Origin: UBA2402 sp037139735
GTDB taxonomy: Bacteria > Planctomycetota > Phycisphaerae > Phycisphaerales > UBA1924
Direction of reading: 5' to 3'
NCBI GenBank assembly: GCA_037139735.1
Contig: JBAXFU010000002.1
Location: 32,203-96,202, forward strand
Length of the DNA stretch: 64,000 bases
In this document: piece after piece, positions 1 to 9,301 of the stretch
How positions within the stretch are numbered: position 1 is the first letter of the stretch
Layout: every line of letters starts with the position of its first letter
Program-made: the position numbers and the translations under genes
Notes under the pieces: generated by a model
Told to the model about the DNA's origin: nothing
Seen by the model: the letters and a program-made list of their open reading frames with translations, nothing else
Databases searched by the model: none

Positions 1-770
1 GAATATCCTCCGGAAAGGGGGTTCTAGGGACGTGCCGAACGTCTGATTGCGGCATTCGGCGGCGTTTTTGGCATTCGGCCTTCGCGCAGCGGACGCATTA
101 CGTTAGACTCGTCCAGACGGAGTCGGCGGCATCCGAACGGGACCGTCGCCCGGCCTCGGGACGGCGGTGAGCGTGACGGCTTCGTGCGGCGTGTTTCCGG
201 AACTTTGCCCGCGTGCACTCGTACAACATGCAGCGTGTCGACGCCAGGGCGTCTGGGATCGAACGGAGCTGGGCAGCGTCCTGAGTGAGTGGAGTTGGCA
301 ACGCCGCGGGGTTGGCCGTCGGCCAGCGGATTCGTGAGCGTGCCTCCAAGCGGCGGCCGCGCCCGCTAGGGGCGCTCCGATGCTCGGCTGCGAAGGAGGG
401 GCACGAATGTCGCGCTCGATGAACGTACGGATTCCGGTCGGCATCCAATCCGCCTGCTCAGGGGGGCGATGCGGGCTCTCGGTCGTTGACAACGCGTCGG
501 TAGCGGGAGATTTTCGGAAACTTGGGCAAAGTCGGCAACTGAATTCAAGTCGTTTGCGAATAACGTCCTCCATTTGATTAAGATGGACGGGCTCGAAATC
601 CCGAATCGGGTTCGGGAAATGGAAGGGGTCAGAAAACGTCGGGTGTGCGGGAAGTGAGCCCGCGGACCAAGAGGCAGCCGGAACGCCCGGTCGAGACGGC
701 GACCTTCGGATACTGCGAAGTGCGGCAGGCAAGGTCAAGCGTTTCGACCGCGGTCAGTCAAGGAATCTTC
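1..770. other. Intergenic/leader region upstream of sigma factor gene
   Basis: No reading frame here looks like a conserved protein; the open frames are short, arginine-rich and overlap one another. The part from about 480 to 650 is less GC-rich than its surroundings, as expected for a promoter and leader. A TTGACA hexamer lies at 486-491 but has only a poor -10 partner near 509. An inverted repeat, TCCCGAA / TTCGGGA with a 5-nt spacer, lies at 599-617. The first ~100 bases could be downstream of a gene outside the window. Confidence 0.5.
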
Positions 771-1889
771 ATGCGACAGATCACCAGCAAGCGAACCGTG
801 GATCCGATGGAGCAGGTGCGACCCCGTCGCGCCGCCGTCGGCACGGCCACCGCTTCCGAGACCGCTCTCGCCGGCGGCGCTCAGAAGCCCAAGTCCTCCG
901 TCCGTCGACGCCTCAGCAATGAGGATCAGAAGCTGCTCAACCACATCATGAGCAGCGAGCAGGACTTCATCGACAGCCCGGCCTTCTACGAGCCGGAAGC
1001 CTTCCAGAAGATCTATTCGGAGGCGCCGGACATCCAGAAGCCCGACACCACGTGGTATCACCCGGTGATGGACGATCTCTCGACCGCCCGCAACAGGACG
1101 GTGAAGAGCGCCCAGCAGGTGATCCTCACCGGTGCCGAGGAGAAGGTGCTCTTCCACCAGTTCAACTACGCCCGCTACTGCATCTGGAAGGTGCAGCAGG
1201 AGGTCTGGAGCACGCCCGCGCGTCAGCCCGCTCCCGAGCAGGAGAGCGAGATCCTGCGATGGTTCCGTCTGGCCGATCGGGTTCGGGAGCAGATCGCCGA
1301 GACGAACTTGGCGCTGGTGCTCGCCATGGCCAAGCGGACCCGCATGAGCGAGGTCGACTTCGCTGACCTGGTGAGCGAGGGCAACATGGCCCTGTTGCGA
1401 GCCGTCGACAAGTTCGACGCCGGCCGCGGGTACAAGTTCAGCACCTACGCCTGCCGCGCGATCCTCAAGGCCTTCTCCCGTCAGGGCATGAAGCTGAGCA
1501 AGTACCGCCAGCGGTTCCCCACCGACTTTGACCCCAAGCTCGAGCGGTCGAACTTCCTCGAGGTCAAGCGAGACAGCTTCGAGAAGGATGCCGCTGAGGA
1601 GGTCAAGCGGATCGTTCTCGAGAACCGGTGCGACCTGACCGACGTCGAGCGAACCGTGATCGAGCACCGCTTCGGGCTCGAGAGCGGCGAACTCGAGAAG
1701 CCCATGACGCTCGAGCAGGTCGGGCAGATCATCGGAGTCACCAAGGAACGCGTCCGCCAGATCCAGAACAAGGCGATGGAGAAGATCAAGCTCCAGTTGG
1801 AAGCGCATTTCCTTGGCAACAAGGAAGCTCTCGAGGCTCAGGAAGCCGCCATCGAGGCCAAGTTGGCCGAGGCCGTCGCCGCCGGCTGA
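771..1889 (+). CDS. Sigma-70 family RNA polymerase sigma factor
   Basis: This 372-residue protein would direct RNA polymerase to promoters. Residues about 178-240 match sigma region 2 (core-binding and -10 recognition), with 'DLVSEGNMALLRAVDKFD' followed by 'GYKFSTYACRAILKA'. Residues about 289-340 match region 4 (-35 recognition), with 'MTLEQVGQIIGVTKERVRQI'. The usual TYATWWIRQA helix of group 1 sigmas is replaced by TYACRAILKAF, and only about 45 residues separate regions 2 and 4, so a full region 3 seems absent. That suggests a lineage-specific group 2/3-like factor rather than the housekeeping RpoD. The start at 771 has an AAGGA Shine-Dalgarno at 760-764; the frame is open further upstream without support. 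A strong terminator follows. Confidence 0.9.
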   Translation: MRQITSKRTVDPMEQVRPRRAAVGTATASETALAGGAQKPKSSVRRRLSNEDQKLLNHIMSSEQDFIDSPAFYEPEAFQKIYSEAPDIQKPDTTWYHPVMDDLSTARNRTVKSAQQVILTGAEEKVLFHQFNYARYCIWKVQQEVWSTPARQPAPEQESEILRWFRLADRVREQIAETNLALVLAMAKRTRMSEVDFADLVSEGNMALLRAVDKFDAGRGYKFSTYACRAILKAFSRQGMKLSKYRQRFPTDFDPKLERSNFLEVKRDSFEKDAAEEVKRIVLENRCDLTDVERTVIEHRFGLESGELEKPMTLEQVGQIIGVTKERVRQIQNKAMEKIKLQLEAHFLGNKEALEAQEAAIEAKLAEAVAAG

Positions 1890-1918
1890 GCCGCCCGACC
1901 ATCCCGCACCCCCTCCCG

Positions 1919-1949
1919 GAACCCCGCCCTCACGGCGGGGTTCTTTCTT
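1919..1949 (+). terminator. Rho-independent terminator after sigma factor gene
   Basis: A perfect 10-bp stem, GAACCCCGCC (1919-1928) with GGCGGGGTTC (1934-1943), has a 5-nt loop and is followed by TTTCTT. It lies 30 bases after the sigma factor stop codon and 64 bases before ftsK, so the two genes are probably separate transcription units. Confidence 0.85.
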
Positions 1950-2012
1950 GGGCGGAAACGGCATCCCCGGAAAGTGGTGACGCATCCCCCATCTGGCCGA
2001 TACCATCGAATC

Positions 2013-4877
2013 ATGGCAAGGATTGCTCGCTCCGCCCAGGATGGGCGCACAGGCTCGTACGTCGGCATCTTCGGTCTGGTGGCGCTCGTCGCCGTCTGGG
2101 CCTTCGTGCTCGCCAGCCTCATCGGCTTCGACCACGCCGACCCGCCGTCGCATCTCGTCGCCCCCCACAACTCGCCGGTCATGAACTGGTGCGGGCCGGT
2201 CGGCGCGTACCTGGCGTACAACGCCTTCAAACTGCTCGGGTACGCCGCGTGGATCCTCGCCTGCTGCATCACGCTGGGACTGCTTTCCGCCGCCATCGGC
2301 CGCAGCGTGCAGCACGCCATCGTGCGGCTGATCGGCGCGGTGATGATGTCCGCCGCCATCGCGGGGCTCATGAACCTGTTCGCCCCGGGACTCGGGCCCA
2401 TGCCCGACCTCTCCGGGGGCACGATCGGGGTCGTGGGCGTCAGCGAGTTGGCGCAACGGTTCGGTTCGCTGGGCACCGGCATCGTCCTGTCCGTGCTGAC
2501 CGTCGTCGGCGCGGTGGTTGCGATGGATGAATGGGTCGTGGCCTTCCTCGGCTGGGCCTATCGGCTCACCGTCGACCGTGGCGTCCCCGCCGCTCGAGAG
2601 GCATCGGTCGCCGCCGGGTCCGCCGCGATCTCCGCCGGCGGTGCGGTCGCCAAGGCCGGTGGCGAGGCCCTGTCGGAGGGCGTGACCTCCCTCTGGGGCC
2701 GACTCTTTGCTCCCAAGCGGCGGAAGAAGTCGCCTCGTCTGACGGATGTCGATGACGATTCGCTCTCCGCGACGGCGGCGAAGCGCCGCGCCTCGCAGAA
2801 GGCCTCGGAGCTTGGACCCAAGGACATCCTCGAGGACGTCGAGGATCCCGATGCAGCCGAAGGCGACGACGAGCCCGGGGCTGCCTCCGAGATCGAGGCC
2901 AAGCCCAAGCGCCGTCGCTCGAAGAAGACCGACGACGAGTCCGAGGCGGCTTCGACGGCCGAGGCTGAAGACGAGGACGAGGCGGCCGAGGCCGCCGCGG
3001 ATGCGAGCGACGAGGAGGTTGAAGCGGACGACGACGAGGCGGTGGCCGACGCCCCGCAGGTGTTCGATGCCGATGCGCTGAAGAACAAGATGGAGAAGTT
3101 GACCATCATCTTCGGCAACGACAACAAGCGCATCGCCACCGACAAGGATCTTGCCGCCGTGCAGGCGGGCGACCAGTCGCTCGTCGAGGATCCCTCCAAG
3201 CCCTACCGCTTCCCGGGCCTCGACCTGCTCGAAGCGCCCGAGGAGAACTTCTCCGAGACGCTCAAGGAGCACGTGGCGGCCCAGGGCGTCGCGCTCATGG
3301 CAGCGCTTCAGGAGTACAAGATCCAAGGTCACGTCGTGGACGCCGAGAGCGGTCCGGCGGTGACGATGTACAACATCAAGCTCGCCCCGGGCACCAAGGT
3401 GTCGGCCCTGGCGGCGGTGCAGAGCGACATCGCTCGTTCGCTCAAGGCGATCAACATCCGCGTCGTCGCCAACCAGGCCGGACGCGACACCATCGGCGTC
3501 GAGGTGCCCAACACCACGCGAGAGAAGGTCCGCCTCAAGGAGTTGATGGGCCACGCCGACACCTTCAGCAAGATGAAGCTGCCGATGTTCCTGGGCAAGG
3601 ATGCCGGTGGCACGCCGCTGATCCAGGACCTGGCCAAGATGCCGCACATGCTCATCGCCGGCACGACCGGCTCGGGCAAGAGCGTGTGCATGAACACGAT
3701 CATCATGGGGTTCCTGTACACCAAGCGGCCCAGCGAGCTCAAGCTGGTGCTGGTCGATCCCAAGATGGTCGAGATGTCGCAGTTCAAGGACATCCCGCAC
3801 CTCATGTGCCCCGTCGTCACGGAGATGCCCAAGGCGGCGGCGATCCTCGACTGGGCCTGCAACAAGATGGAGGAGCGGTACATGACGCTCCAGGAGGCGG
3901 GCTGCCGCGACATCGCCAGCTACAACGAACTCACGTGGGATGAACTCAAGGAGCGCTTCAACGCCCAGACGCCCGAGGAGGAGGCGGAGATCCCCCGCAA
4001 GCTCCCCTACATCGTCATCGTGATCGACGAACTCGCCGACCTGATGATGACCCATCGCGAAGTCGAGAACTCCATCATCCGCATCGCCCAGAAGGCCCGC
4101 GCCGTGGGCATCCACCTCATTCTCGCCACCCAGCGTCCGCAGCGAGAGGTCGTCACGGGACTCATCAAGGCCAACATGCCCGCCCGCATGACCTTCAAGG
4201 TTTCGAGCGGCATGGACAGCCGCATCGTGCTCGACGCCAAGGGAGGCGAACTGCTCCTTGGCCAGGGCGACATGCTCTTCATCACCCCCGCGTCCCCCGT
4301 GCCCATGCGGGCCCAAGGCACGCTCGTCGACGATCGCGAGATCCGTCGCGTGGTGAAGTTCATGAAAGAGGTCGCCGCCCCGAGCTTCGAGCGCAGCCTG
4401 ATGCAACTCCGTTCCGCCGGTTCCGACGAGCAACGCATCGCCGACAGCCAGAACAACTCGTCCGCCAGCCTCGCCGCGGCCAAGGAAGACCCCATGTTCC
4501 CCCGCGCAGTCGAGATCGTCCTTGAGACCAAGCGAGGAAGCGTCTCCCTGCTCCAGCGACGTCTGGCCATCGGCTACACGCGGGCCAGTCGCCTCATCGA
4601 TCTCATGGGCATCGCGGGCATCATCTCCGATCACAAGGGATCGGTCGCCCGAGACGTGCTCATCTCCCTCGAGGAGTGGCAGGCCATGCAACAGTTGATG
4701 GAGGCCCAGGCCAAGGCCGAGGGCATCACCCTGCAGCGAGAGGACGGGCCCGCCGGCGGCGGTGCTGGATCGACCTCCCTGTTCGAGGAGGACGCCCCCT
4801 TCGAGGAAACGCCCACCATCGTCTCCCCCCCCACCGCCAAGGCGCGCGTGGCGGGCGACGAGGACGACGACCTCTAA
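2013..4877 (+). CDS. ftsK: DNA translocase FtsK/SpoIIIE
   Basis: FtsK is a septum-anchored ATPase that pumps DNA and helps resolve chromosome dimers during division. The predicted 954-residue protein has several hydrophobic segments in residues 10-190. A very acidic, low-complexity linker follows at about 245-350. The motor domain has Walker A GTTGSGKS at 550-557 and Walker B-like 'YIVIVIDELADL'. A C-terminal winged-helix gamma domain ('SVSLLQRRLAIGYTRASRL') is the part that reads KOPS sites. Length and domain order are normal for the family. The start at 2013 was preferred because it directly precedes the first membrane segment; an in-frame GTG at 1974 is an alternative, and neither has a clear ribosome binding site. 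Confidence 0.95.
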   Translation: MARIARSAQDGRTGSYVGIFGLVALVAVWAFVLASLIGFDHADPPSHLVAPHNSPVMNWCGPVGAYLAYNAFKLLGYAAWILACCITLGLLSAAIGRSVQHAIVRLIGAVMMSAAIAGLMNLFAPGLGPMPDLSGGTIGVVGVSELAQRFGSLGTGIVLSVLTVVGAVVAMDEWVVAFLGWAYRLTVDRGVPAAREASVAAGSAAISAGGAVAKAGGEALSEGVTSLWGRLFAPKRRKKSPRLTDVDDDSLSATAAKRRASQKASELGPKDILEDVEDPDAAEGDDEPGAASEIEAKPKRRRSKKTDDESEAASTAEAEDEDEAAEAAADASDEEVEADDDEAVADAPQVFDADALKNKMEKLTIIFGNDNKRIATDKDLAAVQAGDQSLVEDPSKPYRFPGLDLLEAPEENFSETLKEHVAAQGVALMAALQEYKIQGHVVDAESGPAVTMYNIKLAPGTKVSALAAVQSDIARSLKAINIRVVANQAGRDTIGVEVPNTTREKVRLKELMGHADTFSKMKLPMFLGKDAGGTPLIQDLAKMPHMLIAGTTGSGKSVCMNTIIMGFLYTKRPSELKLVLVDPKMVEMSQFKDIPHLMCPVVTEMPKAAAILDWACNKMEERYMTLQEAGCRDIASYNELTWDELKERFNAQTPEEEAEIPRKLPYIVIVIDELADLMMTHREVENSIIRIAQKARAVGIHLILATQRPQREVVTGLIKANMPARMTFKVSSGMDSRIVLDAKGGELLLGQGDMLFITPASPVPMRAQGTLVDDREIRRVVKFMKEVAAPSFERSLMQLRSAGSDEQRIADSQNNSSASLAAAKEDPMFPRAVEIVLETKRGSVSLLQRRLAIGYTRASRLIDLMGIAGIISDHKGSVARDVLISLEEWQAMQQLMEAQAKAEGITLQREDGPAGGGAGSTSLFEEDAPFEETPTIVSPPTAKARVAGDEDDDL

Positions 4878-4887
4878 GACGGTTCAG

Positions 4888-6162
4888 TCACTCGGTCCAG
4901 CGCAACGCGCTGACGCCGATGGTGAATCCCACCACGCCAAAGCCCAGCAGGATCGTCGCGGGCAGCAGCATCTCCGGCGCCGAATACCCCCGCCACAACG
5001 CCCCCTCGAGGCAGGTGGTCGCCCACGAGAACGGGCTGACCCGGCTCGCCGCCAGCAAGATTCGCGGCATCACGAACAGGGGCACCGTTCCCCCGCCGAT
5101 CATCGCCAGGACCAGCACCAACGCGCGTCCCATGCCGCTGCCCCCGCCCTCCGTGCGGCTGAGCCCGGCCATGAACATCATCAGGCCGGTGAAACCCACC
5201 CCGGCCGCAGTGCACGCCACCAGGAGCGTCAGCGGCCGATCGATGCGAATCCCGAACGCGATCACGCCGAAGGCGACGAGGATGGCCTGAACCGCCAGGC
5301 AGGCGATGAAACACGCCAGCGACTTGCCCGCCAGCACTTGCGTTCGCGTGATCGGCGCCACCGTCAGGCGAGCCAGCGTGCCCCGGGTCCGCTCCGCCGC
5401 CATCGACGAACCGAACGCCGTCACGCAGCCCATCAACCCCCAAATGATGCCTTGGATGAAGGAGACCTCGTACCCGCTTCTGGGTCCGGTCCGTGGCGTG
5501 TCCAGCGGAGACACCTCGACCCGGATCGGCCGCCATCCACCACCTCCCTCCCCTCCGCCGCCGGGCCTGAATCCCGCGTCGCTCGCCCGCTCGATGGCGT
5601 CGAACATCAGCGATGTCACCAGTGCCTGCGGGGTCGATCCCTGCGGCGAACTCGCCAAGGCGCGCTTGGCGTTGGCGAGCGACGCCCGCATCCACGCCGG
5701 ATCCGTGAATCGCTCGGCCAACTGACCGAAGGCCAGTTGGTTGATCTTGCCCTCGAGCAGTCCGCCTTCCGACTTCTTCGAGGGATCCACCACGACGCGG
5801 ATCGACATCGCTTCGCCGGTGAAGATCGCGTTGGAAGCGCGGGTGAAGTCGGCGGGAATCGTGACGACGGCCACGGCCTTGCCCAGGCGAACCGCCTCGG
5901 TCGCCTCGCGCTCGCTCTCCGAGATCGTCGCCTCGATGGTGGGATCCTTCAGCGCCGCCTCGACGAACATTCGCCCGGCGGGGCCCTCGTCGAGGTTGAT
6001 GACGCGAATCGCCAACCGACCCCGCTCGGTGGCGGCGCCGCCGAAGATGAACCCGAAGAACAGCGCCACCAGCAAGGGGAATCCGAGCGCAAAGAAGGCC
6101 GCGCCGCGATCGCGAAGCAGGTGACGAAGATCCTTGATGGCGAGCGCGATCACCGGCAGCAT
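4888..6162 (-). CDS. ABC-2 type transporter permease
   Basis: A 424-residue membrane protein of the ABC-2 (NatB/YhaP-like) class. One membrane helix lies near residues 22-42, a large extracytoplasmic domain follows, and five or so hydrophobic segments fill the C-terminal half. Such proteins form the channel of exporters for drugs, polymers or sodium; the substrate cannot be told. The start codon overlaps the stop of the upstream ATPase gene by one base (TGATG), so the two are translationally coupled. It ends 10 bases from the end of ftsK, tail to tail. Confidence 0.85.
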   Translation of the reverse strand: MLPVIALAIKDLRHLLRDRGAAFFALGFPLLVALFFGFIFGGAATERGRLAIRVINLDEGPAGRMFVEAALKDPTIEATISESEREATEAVRLGKAVAVVTIPADFTRASNAIFTGEAMSIRVVVDPSKKSEGGLLEGKINQLAFGQLAERFTDPAWMRASLANAKRALASSPQGSTPQALVTSLMFDAIERASDAGFRPGGGGEGGGGWRPIRVEVSPLDTPRTGPRSGYEVSFIQGIIWGLMGCVTAFGSSMAAERTRGTLARLTVAPITRTQVLAGKSLACFIACLAVQAILVAFGVIAFGIRIDRPLTLLVACTAAGVGFTGLMMFMAGLSRTEGGGSGMGRALVLVLAMIGGGTVPLFVMPRILLAASRVSPFSWATTCLEGALWRGYSAPEMLLPATILLGFGVVGFTIGVSALRWTE

Positions 6163-7013
6163 CAGTCTCGCAGACTCCTTCCGGTGAGATTGAGGAAGAC
6201 CGATTCGAGGTCGGGGCGGTCGATCCGCAGGCCGCTGACGCCGTGCGTCGCGTCCGCCATGATCGCGGCCACGTCTCGGACCGGGTCCGTCGTCTCGATG
6301 CGTTCGCTCCGCTCGCCTCGGTCGACGGTGATGACGGTGGTGCCGCCGTGTTGGGCCACCAGATCGCGAACGGTGCCGATCGCCAGCAGGCGACCATGAT
6401 CCATGATCGCCGCCCGCGAGCAGAGCTTGGCCGCCTCTTCCATGTAGTGGGTCGTGTAGAGGATCGTCACGCCCGTGGAGGCGAGCGATCGCACGAGGTC
6501 GAGAATGCTGTTGCGAGACTGCGGATCGACGCCGGCGGTCGGTTCGTCGAGCAGGAGCAGCGGCGGTTCATGGATCATGGCCGCCGCGAGATTCAGCCTG
6601 CGTTTCATGCCGCCCGAGTAGGTCGAGACCCGATCGAACTGCCGGGCGGACAGCCCGACCATGTCGAGCGTCCGGTCGACTTGTCGCCGGAGCGACCTCC
6701 CCGACATTGATTGCAGTCGGCCGAAGAACGTCAGGTTCTCGCGAGCCGTGAGGTCCTCGTAGAGGGCGAGCGCCTGCGGGGCGACCCCCACCGCCCTGCG
6801 CACGGCCGGCATCATCGGGTCGCCGTGGCCTTCAAGGGTGACCGTGCCCGCGTCGGGACGGATCATGCCCACCGACATGCCGATGGTCGTCGACTTGCCC
6901 GCGCCGTTGGGACCAAGCAGCCCGAAAACCTCCCCCGCCTCGATTCGAAGCGACAGCCCGTCGACGGCGGTCAAGTCGCCGAAGGACTTGCGGAGGTTGT
7001 TGAGCGTGAGCAT
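6162..7013 (-). CDS. ABC transporter ATP-binding protein (exporter type)
   Basis: A 283-residue ATPase that would power the permease encoded next. Walker A GPNGAGKST lies near residues 34-42, the ABC signature 'YSGGMKRRL' at about 132-140, and Walker B 'LLLLDEPTAGVD' with D156/E157. The C-terminal tail 'DLESVFLNLTGRSLRD' is typical of CcmA/NatA-like exporter ATPases. It lies 22 bases downstream of dnaA in the same direction, so it may be read from the dnaA promoter, though the functional link is unclear. Confidence 0.93.
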   Translation of the reverse strand: MLTLNNLRKSFGDLTAVDGLSLRIEAGEVFGLLGPNGAGKSTTIGMSVGMIRPDAGTVTLEGHGDPMMPAVRRAVGVAPQALALYEDLTARENLTFFGRLQSMSGRSLRRQVDRTLDMVGLSARQFDRVSTYSGGMKRRLNLAAAMIHEPPLLLLDEPTAGVDPQSRNSILDLVRSLASTGVTILYTTHYMEEAAKLCSRAAIMDHGRLLAIGTVRDLVAQHGGTTVITVDRGERSERIETTDPVRDVAAIMADATHGVSGLRIDRPDLESVFLNLTGRSLRD

Positions 7014-7035
7014 TCGATCCCGCCCGCACCGGTCG

Positions 7036-8793
7036 TCACGACGACGACCGAGCGACCTCCTTGGCGATGTGTTCCGCGATCTCCCTCAGCGACCGGCCGG
7101 CGAGACGATCGGGCGTCCCGTCCGCCGGCACTTCGCCCTCGGCCATCTGCCGTTGCAGCCGCCGGAAGGCCGTGATCACTGTCGAGTGGTTCGTCCGCCG
7201 GATCACCGCGGCGATCTCCGGGAAACTCAGCGTCGTCAGCGTGCGGCACAAGTAGGCCACCATCGCCCGTGCCATGACCACGCGAGGGTGCCGCCCCTTG
7301 CCGTGCACGTCCGTCACCTCGACCTGCAACGACTTGCACACCTCGGCGAGCACGACGTCGCCCCCGACGGGACGGCGCACCCGCGGCTCGACGCCCGCCT
7401 CGGACGAAGGCTGGTCGCCGATGCCCAGGGCACGCTTCACGAGCATCACCCCCACCACGCCCTGCGTGGAGGCCAACTCCGGGAGCAGACGCTGCACCGC
7501 GTCGATCTGGTTGAGCGTTCCTTCGATCTCGCGCACCGAGCCGCCGAACCCGCCGAGCGTCCCGATCGATCGTTCCGTCCGGCTCACCAGCAGGGCCGCC
7601 GCGGCATCCTCGATCTGAATGCCCCGTCGCGACGCCAGGTGCTTCACCAGCCGCTCGCGCAGTTCGCGATCCGGCGGGTCCACCCTGATCACCACGCCTC
7701 CCATGAACCTCGACGAGAGCCGCTCGCTCAACTTGCGAATCTCGCGAGGATGCTCGTCGCTGGCGAGCATGATCCTCGCCCCCTCGAGCCCGAGCGTGTC
7801 GAGTGTGTGAAGCAACTCCGCCTGCGTCGCTTCCTTCGACCCGAAGAAGTGCACGTCGTCGATGGCGATCAGGTCGACCTTCCGGTACGAACGCCGGAAC
7901 GCCTCGACGCGGCTCGCCTTGAGCGCCGCCACGAAGTCGTTGGTGAAAGCCTCGGCTGTCGTGTACCGAACGACTGCTGTCGGATGCGCTGTCTGGTAGC
8001 GGTGCAGCGCGGCCTGCAGCAGGTGCGTCTTGCCCATGCCGCACGAGCCGTGGATGAAGAGCGGTGCGACGTAGCCGTCGGCGTCCGCCACCCGCAGGGC
8101 GGCGGCATGCGCGAGCCGGTTGGACTTGCCCGTCAGGAAGTTCGCGAACGTGAATCGCCCTGCCGAGGCGAGGGGCTTGACCTGCGGTGCGGCGTGAGCG
8201 GTCCGACGCGACTCGCTCGTTCGCTCGGAAGCCTCCGGAGGCCCCGGGAACGCCGCACGATCGACGCGGAAGAGCACCTCGACCGGCCGTCCGTGCCCGA
8301 GCGTGTCGCCCGCCGCTCGACGAATGCTCGTTCCGTACCGCGTGTCGAGCAGCTTGGCCAACAGGCCCGACGCCACCGTGAGTTCGAGGCGATCGTCCCG
8401 CACGCTCACGCGTGTCTGACCGTCGAAGTATCGCTCGACGTCGTCGTCGCCGATGTGCTCGGCCAGGCGACGTCGGAGGTTGGCGACCATCTCGCGGTGG
8501 CGCTGCTCGCCGGCCTCGTCGCCTGGACGGCCTGGACGCAACGGCTCGCCATGCACGTGCGGACGCGCCGGACCCGAGTCGCTGCCCGCTCCGCGGCCTC
8601 GGTCGAGTTCGGCCCGCTGCGAGCCGCCGCGGCTCGAGGCGGCTGTCGCGACAACACCATCAGGCGGCTCGTTCTGCACTCGTTGGACCTCGTCGTCACT
8701 CGAACGCCATGGCTCTCGAAGCGTCTGCACGCCGCGAGGCCCTTGGAGGGTGCCGAGTCCTTCACGTACGTTGGGCGCACCGCGACCACACAT
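7036..8793 (-). CDS. dnaA: Chromosomal replication initiator protein DnaA (divergent)
   Basis: DnaA binds 9-bp boxes in oriC and melts the origin using an AAA+ motor. All parts are visible: a domain I-like segment beginning around 8490 ('MVANLRRRLAEHIGDDDVERYF'-like start), a charged linker, an AAA+ domain with Walker A GSCGMGKT and Walker B 'LIAIDDVHFFG', and a C-terminal helix-turn-helix. The usual DnaA signature G-R-D-H-[ST]-T-V reads R-R-T-N-H-S-T-V, keeping only the HSTV core. The frame stays open to 8964. Typical length would need the start near 8490; 8793 is an ATG that includes an acidic, coding-like extension. No start has a strong ribosome binding site, so the N-terminus is uncertain. 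Confidence 0.88.
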   Translation of the reverse strand: MCGRGAPNVREGLGTLQGPRGVQTLREPWRSSDDEVQRVQNEPPDGVVATAASSRGGSQRAELDRGRGAGSDSGPARPHVHGEPLRPGRPGDEAGEQRHREMVANLRRRLAEHIGDDDVERYFDGQTRVSVRDDRLELTVASGLLAKLLDTRYGTSIRRAAGDTLGHGRPVEVLFRVDRAAFPGPPEASERTSESRRTAHAAPQVKPLASAGRFTFANFLTGKSNRLAHAAALRVADADGYVAPLFIHGSCGMGKTHLLQAALHRYQTAHPTAVVRYTTAEAFTNDFVAALKASRVEAFRRSYRKVDLIAIDDVHFFGSKEATQAELLHTLDTLGLEGARIMLASDEHPREIRKLSERLSSRFMGGVVIRVDPPDRELRERLVKHLASRRGIQIEDAAAALLVSRTERSIGTLGGFGGSVREIEGTLNQIDAVQRLLPELASTQGVVGVMLVKRALGIGDQPSSEAGVEPRVRRPVGGDVVLAEVCKSLQVEVTDVHGKGRHPRVVMARAMVAYLCRTLTTLSFPEIAAVIRRTNHSTVITAFRRLQRQMAEGEVPADGTPDRLAGRSLREIAEHIAKEVARSSS

Positions 8794-9114
8794 GACCGAA
8801 CGAAACCCCACGCGACCCGATCGGGTCGCGCACGATTCGATCACTTGACTGGTCTTCGACACCAGCCCCCGAGGGAGGGAGCCGTTCGCTCCGCTTCCGA
8901 GGTCACGCCACCAACGTCGGTCTATCCATGACCCAAGACCGCCTTCTTCCTCGGCCGAAGGCACGGGACGGAATCCCGAACCATCGCCGCCCGCGCCTCA
9001 TGCCGAGGCGTGGGGCCGATCCAACGACGCCGGCTGAACTGATCGCCCGAAACCACCACCCTGAGGCGACCCATCCAGGTCGCGATCAGGCGTTCGGGCG
9101 GCGAGTTCACTGGC

Positions 9115-9300
9115 GTCGCCGAGCAGCAAGAGGAAGATAAGGCAATCGCGCGAGACGAGCAAGAGAAAAACAGTCGTTCGCGATCCACACTCGCGATGAT
9201 TCCCCCGTGTTTTCAGCCACTTCGCACGATGGAAAAATACTTTTCCACGCGATGCTGCGCGGTGTGGATAAGCGTGTGGGAAGTCCGTCGCATGGTCGGG
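9115..9300. other. Candidate replication origin or dnaA control region
   Basis: This non-coding stretch upstream of dnaA holds a perfect DnaA box, TGTGGATAA, at 9263-9271 (TTATCCACA on the minus strand). It also has two 7-of-9 matches, TTTTCCACG at 9241-9249 and CGATCCACA at 9181-9189. Next to them is an inverted repeat, TGGAAAA / TTTTCCA (9230-9247), inside an unusually A/T-rich stretch for this genome. The rest of the gap, 8794-9114, shows nothing clear. Origins often lie beside dnaA, but autoregulation of dnaA by its own product would give the same pattern. Confidence 0.45.
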
Positions 9301-9301
9301 A

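Noticed and set aside
486..514. Sigma-70 promoter for the first sigma factor gene
   Set aside because: TTGACA at 486-491 is good but the hexamer 17 bases later (GATTTT) matches only 3 of 6, so it is not listed as a promoter.
735..4691. A 1318-codon open frame on the minus strand opposite the sigma factor and ftsK
   Set aside because: It mirrors the third-codon GC bias of the real plus-strand genes, has no recognisable domain and is fully covered by two well-supported genes. Similar long antisense frames lie opposite the HD-phosphohydrolase, thiC, fdhA and icd genes.
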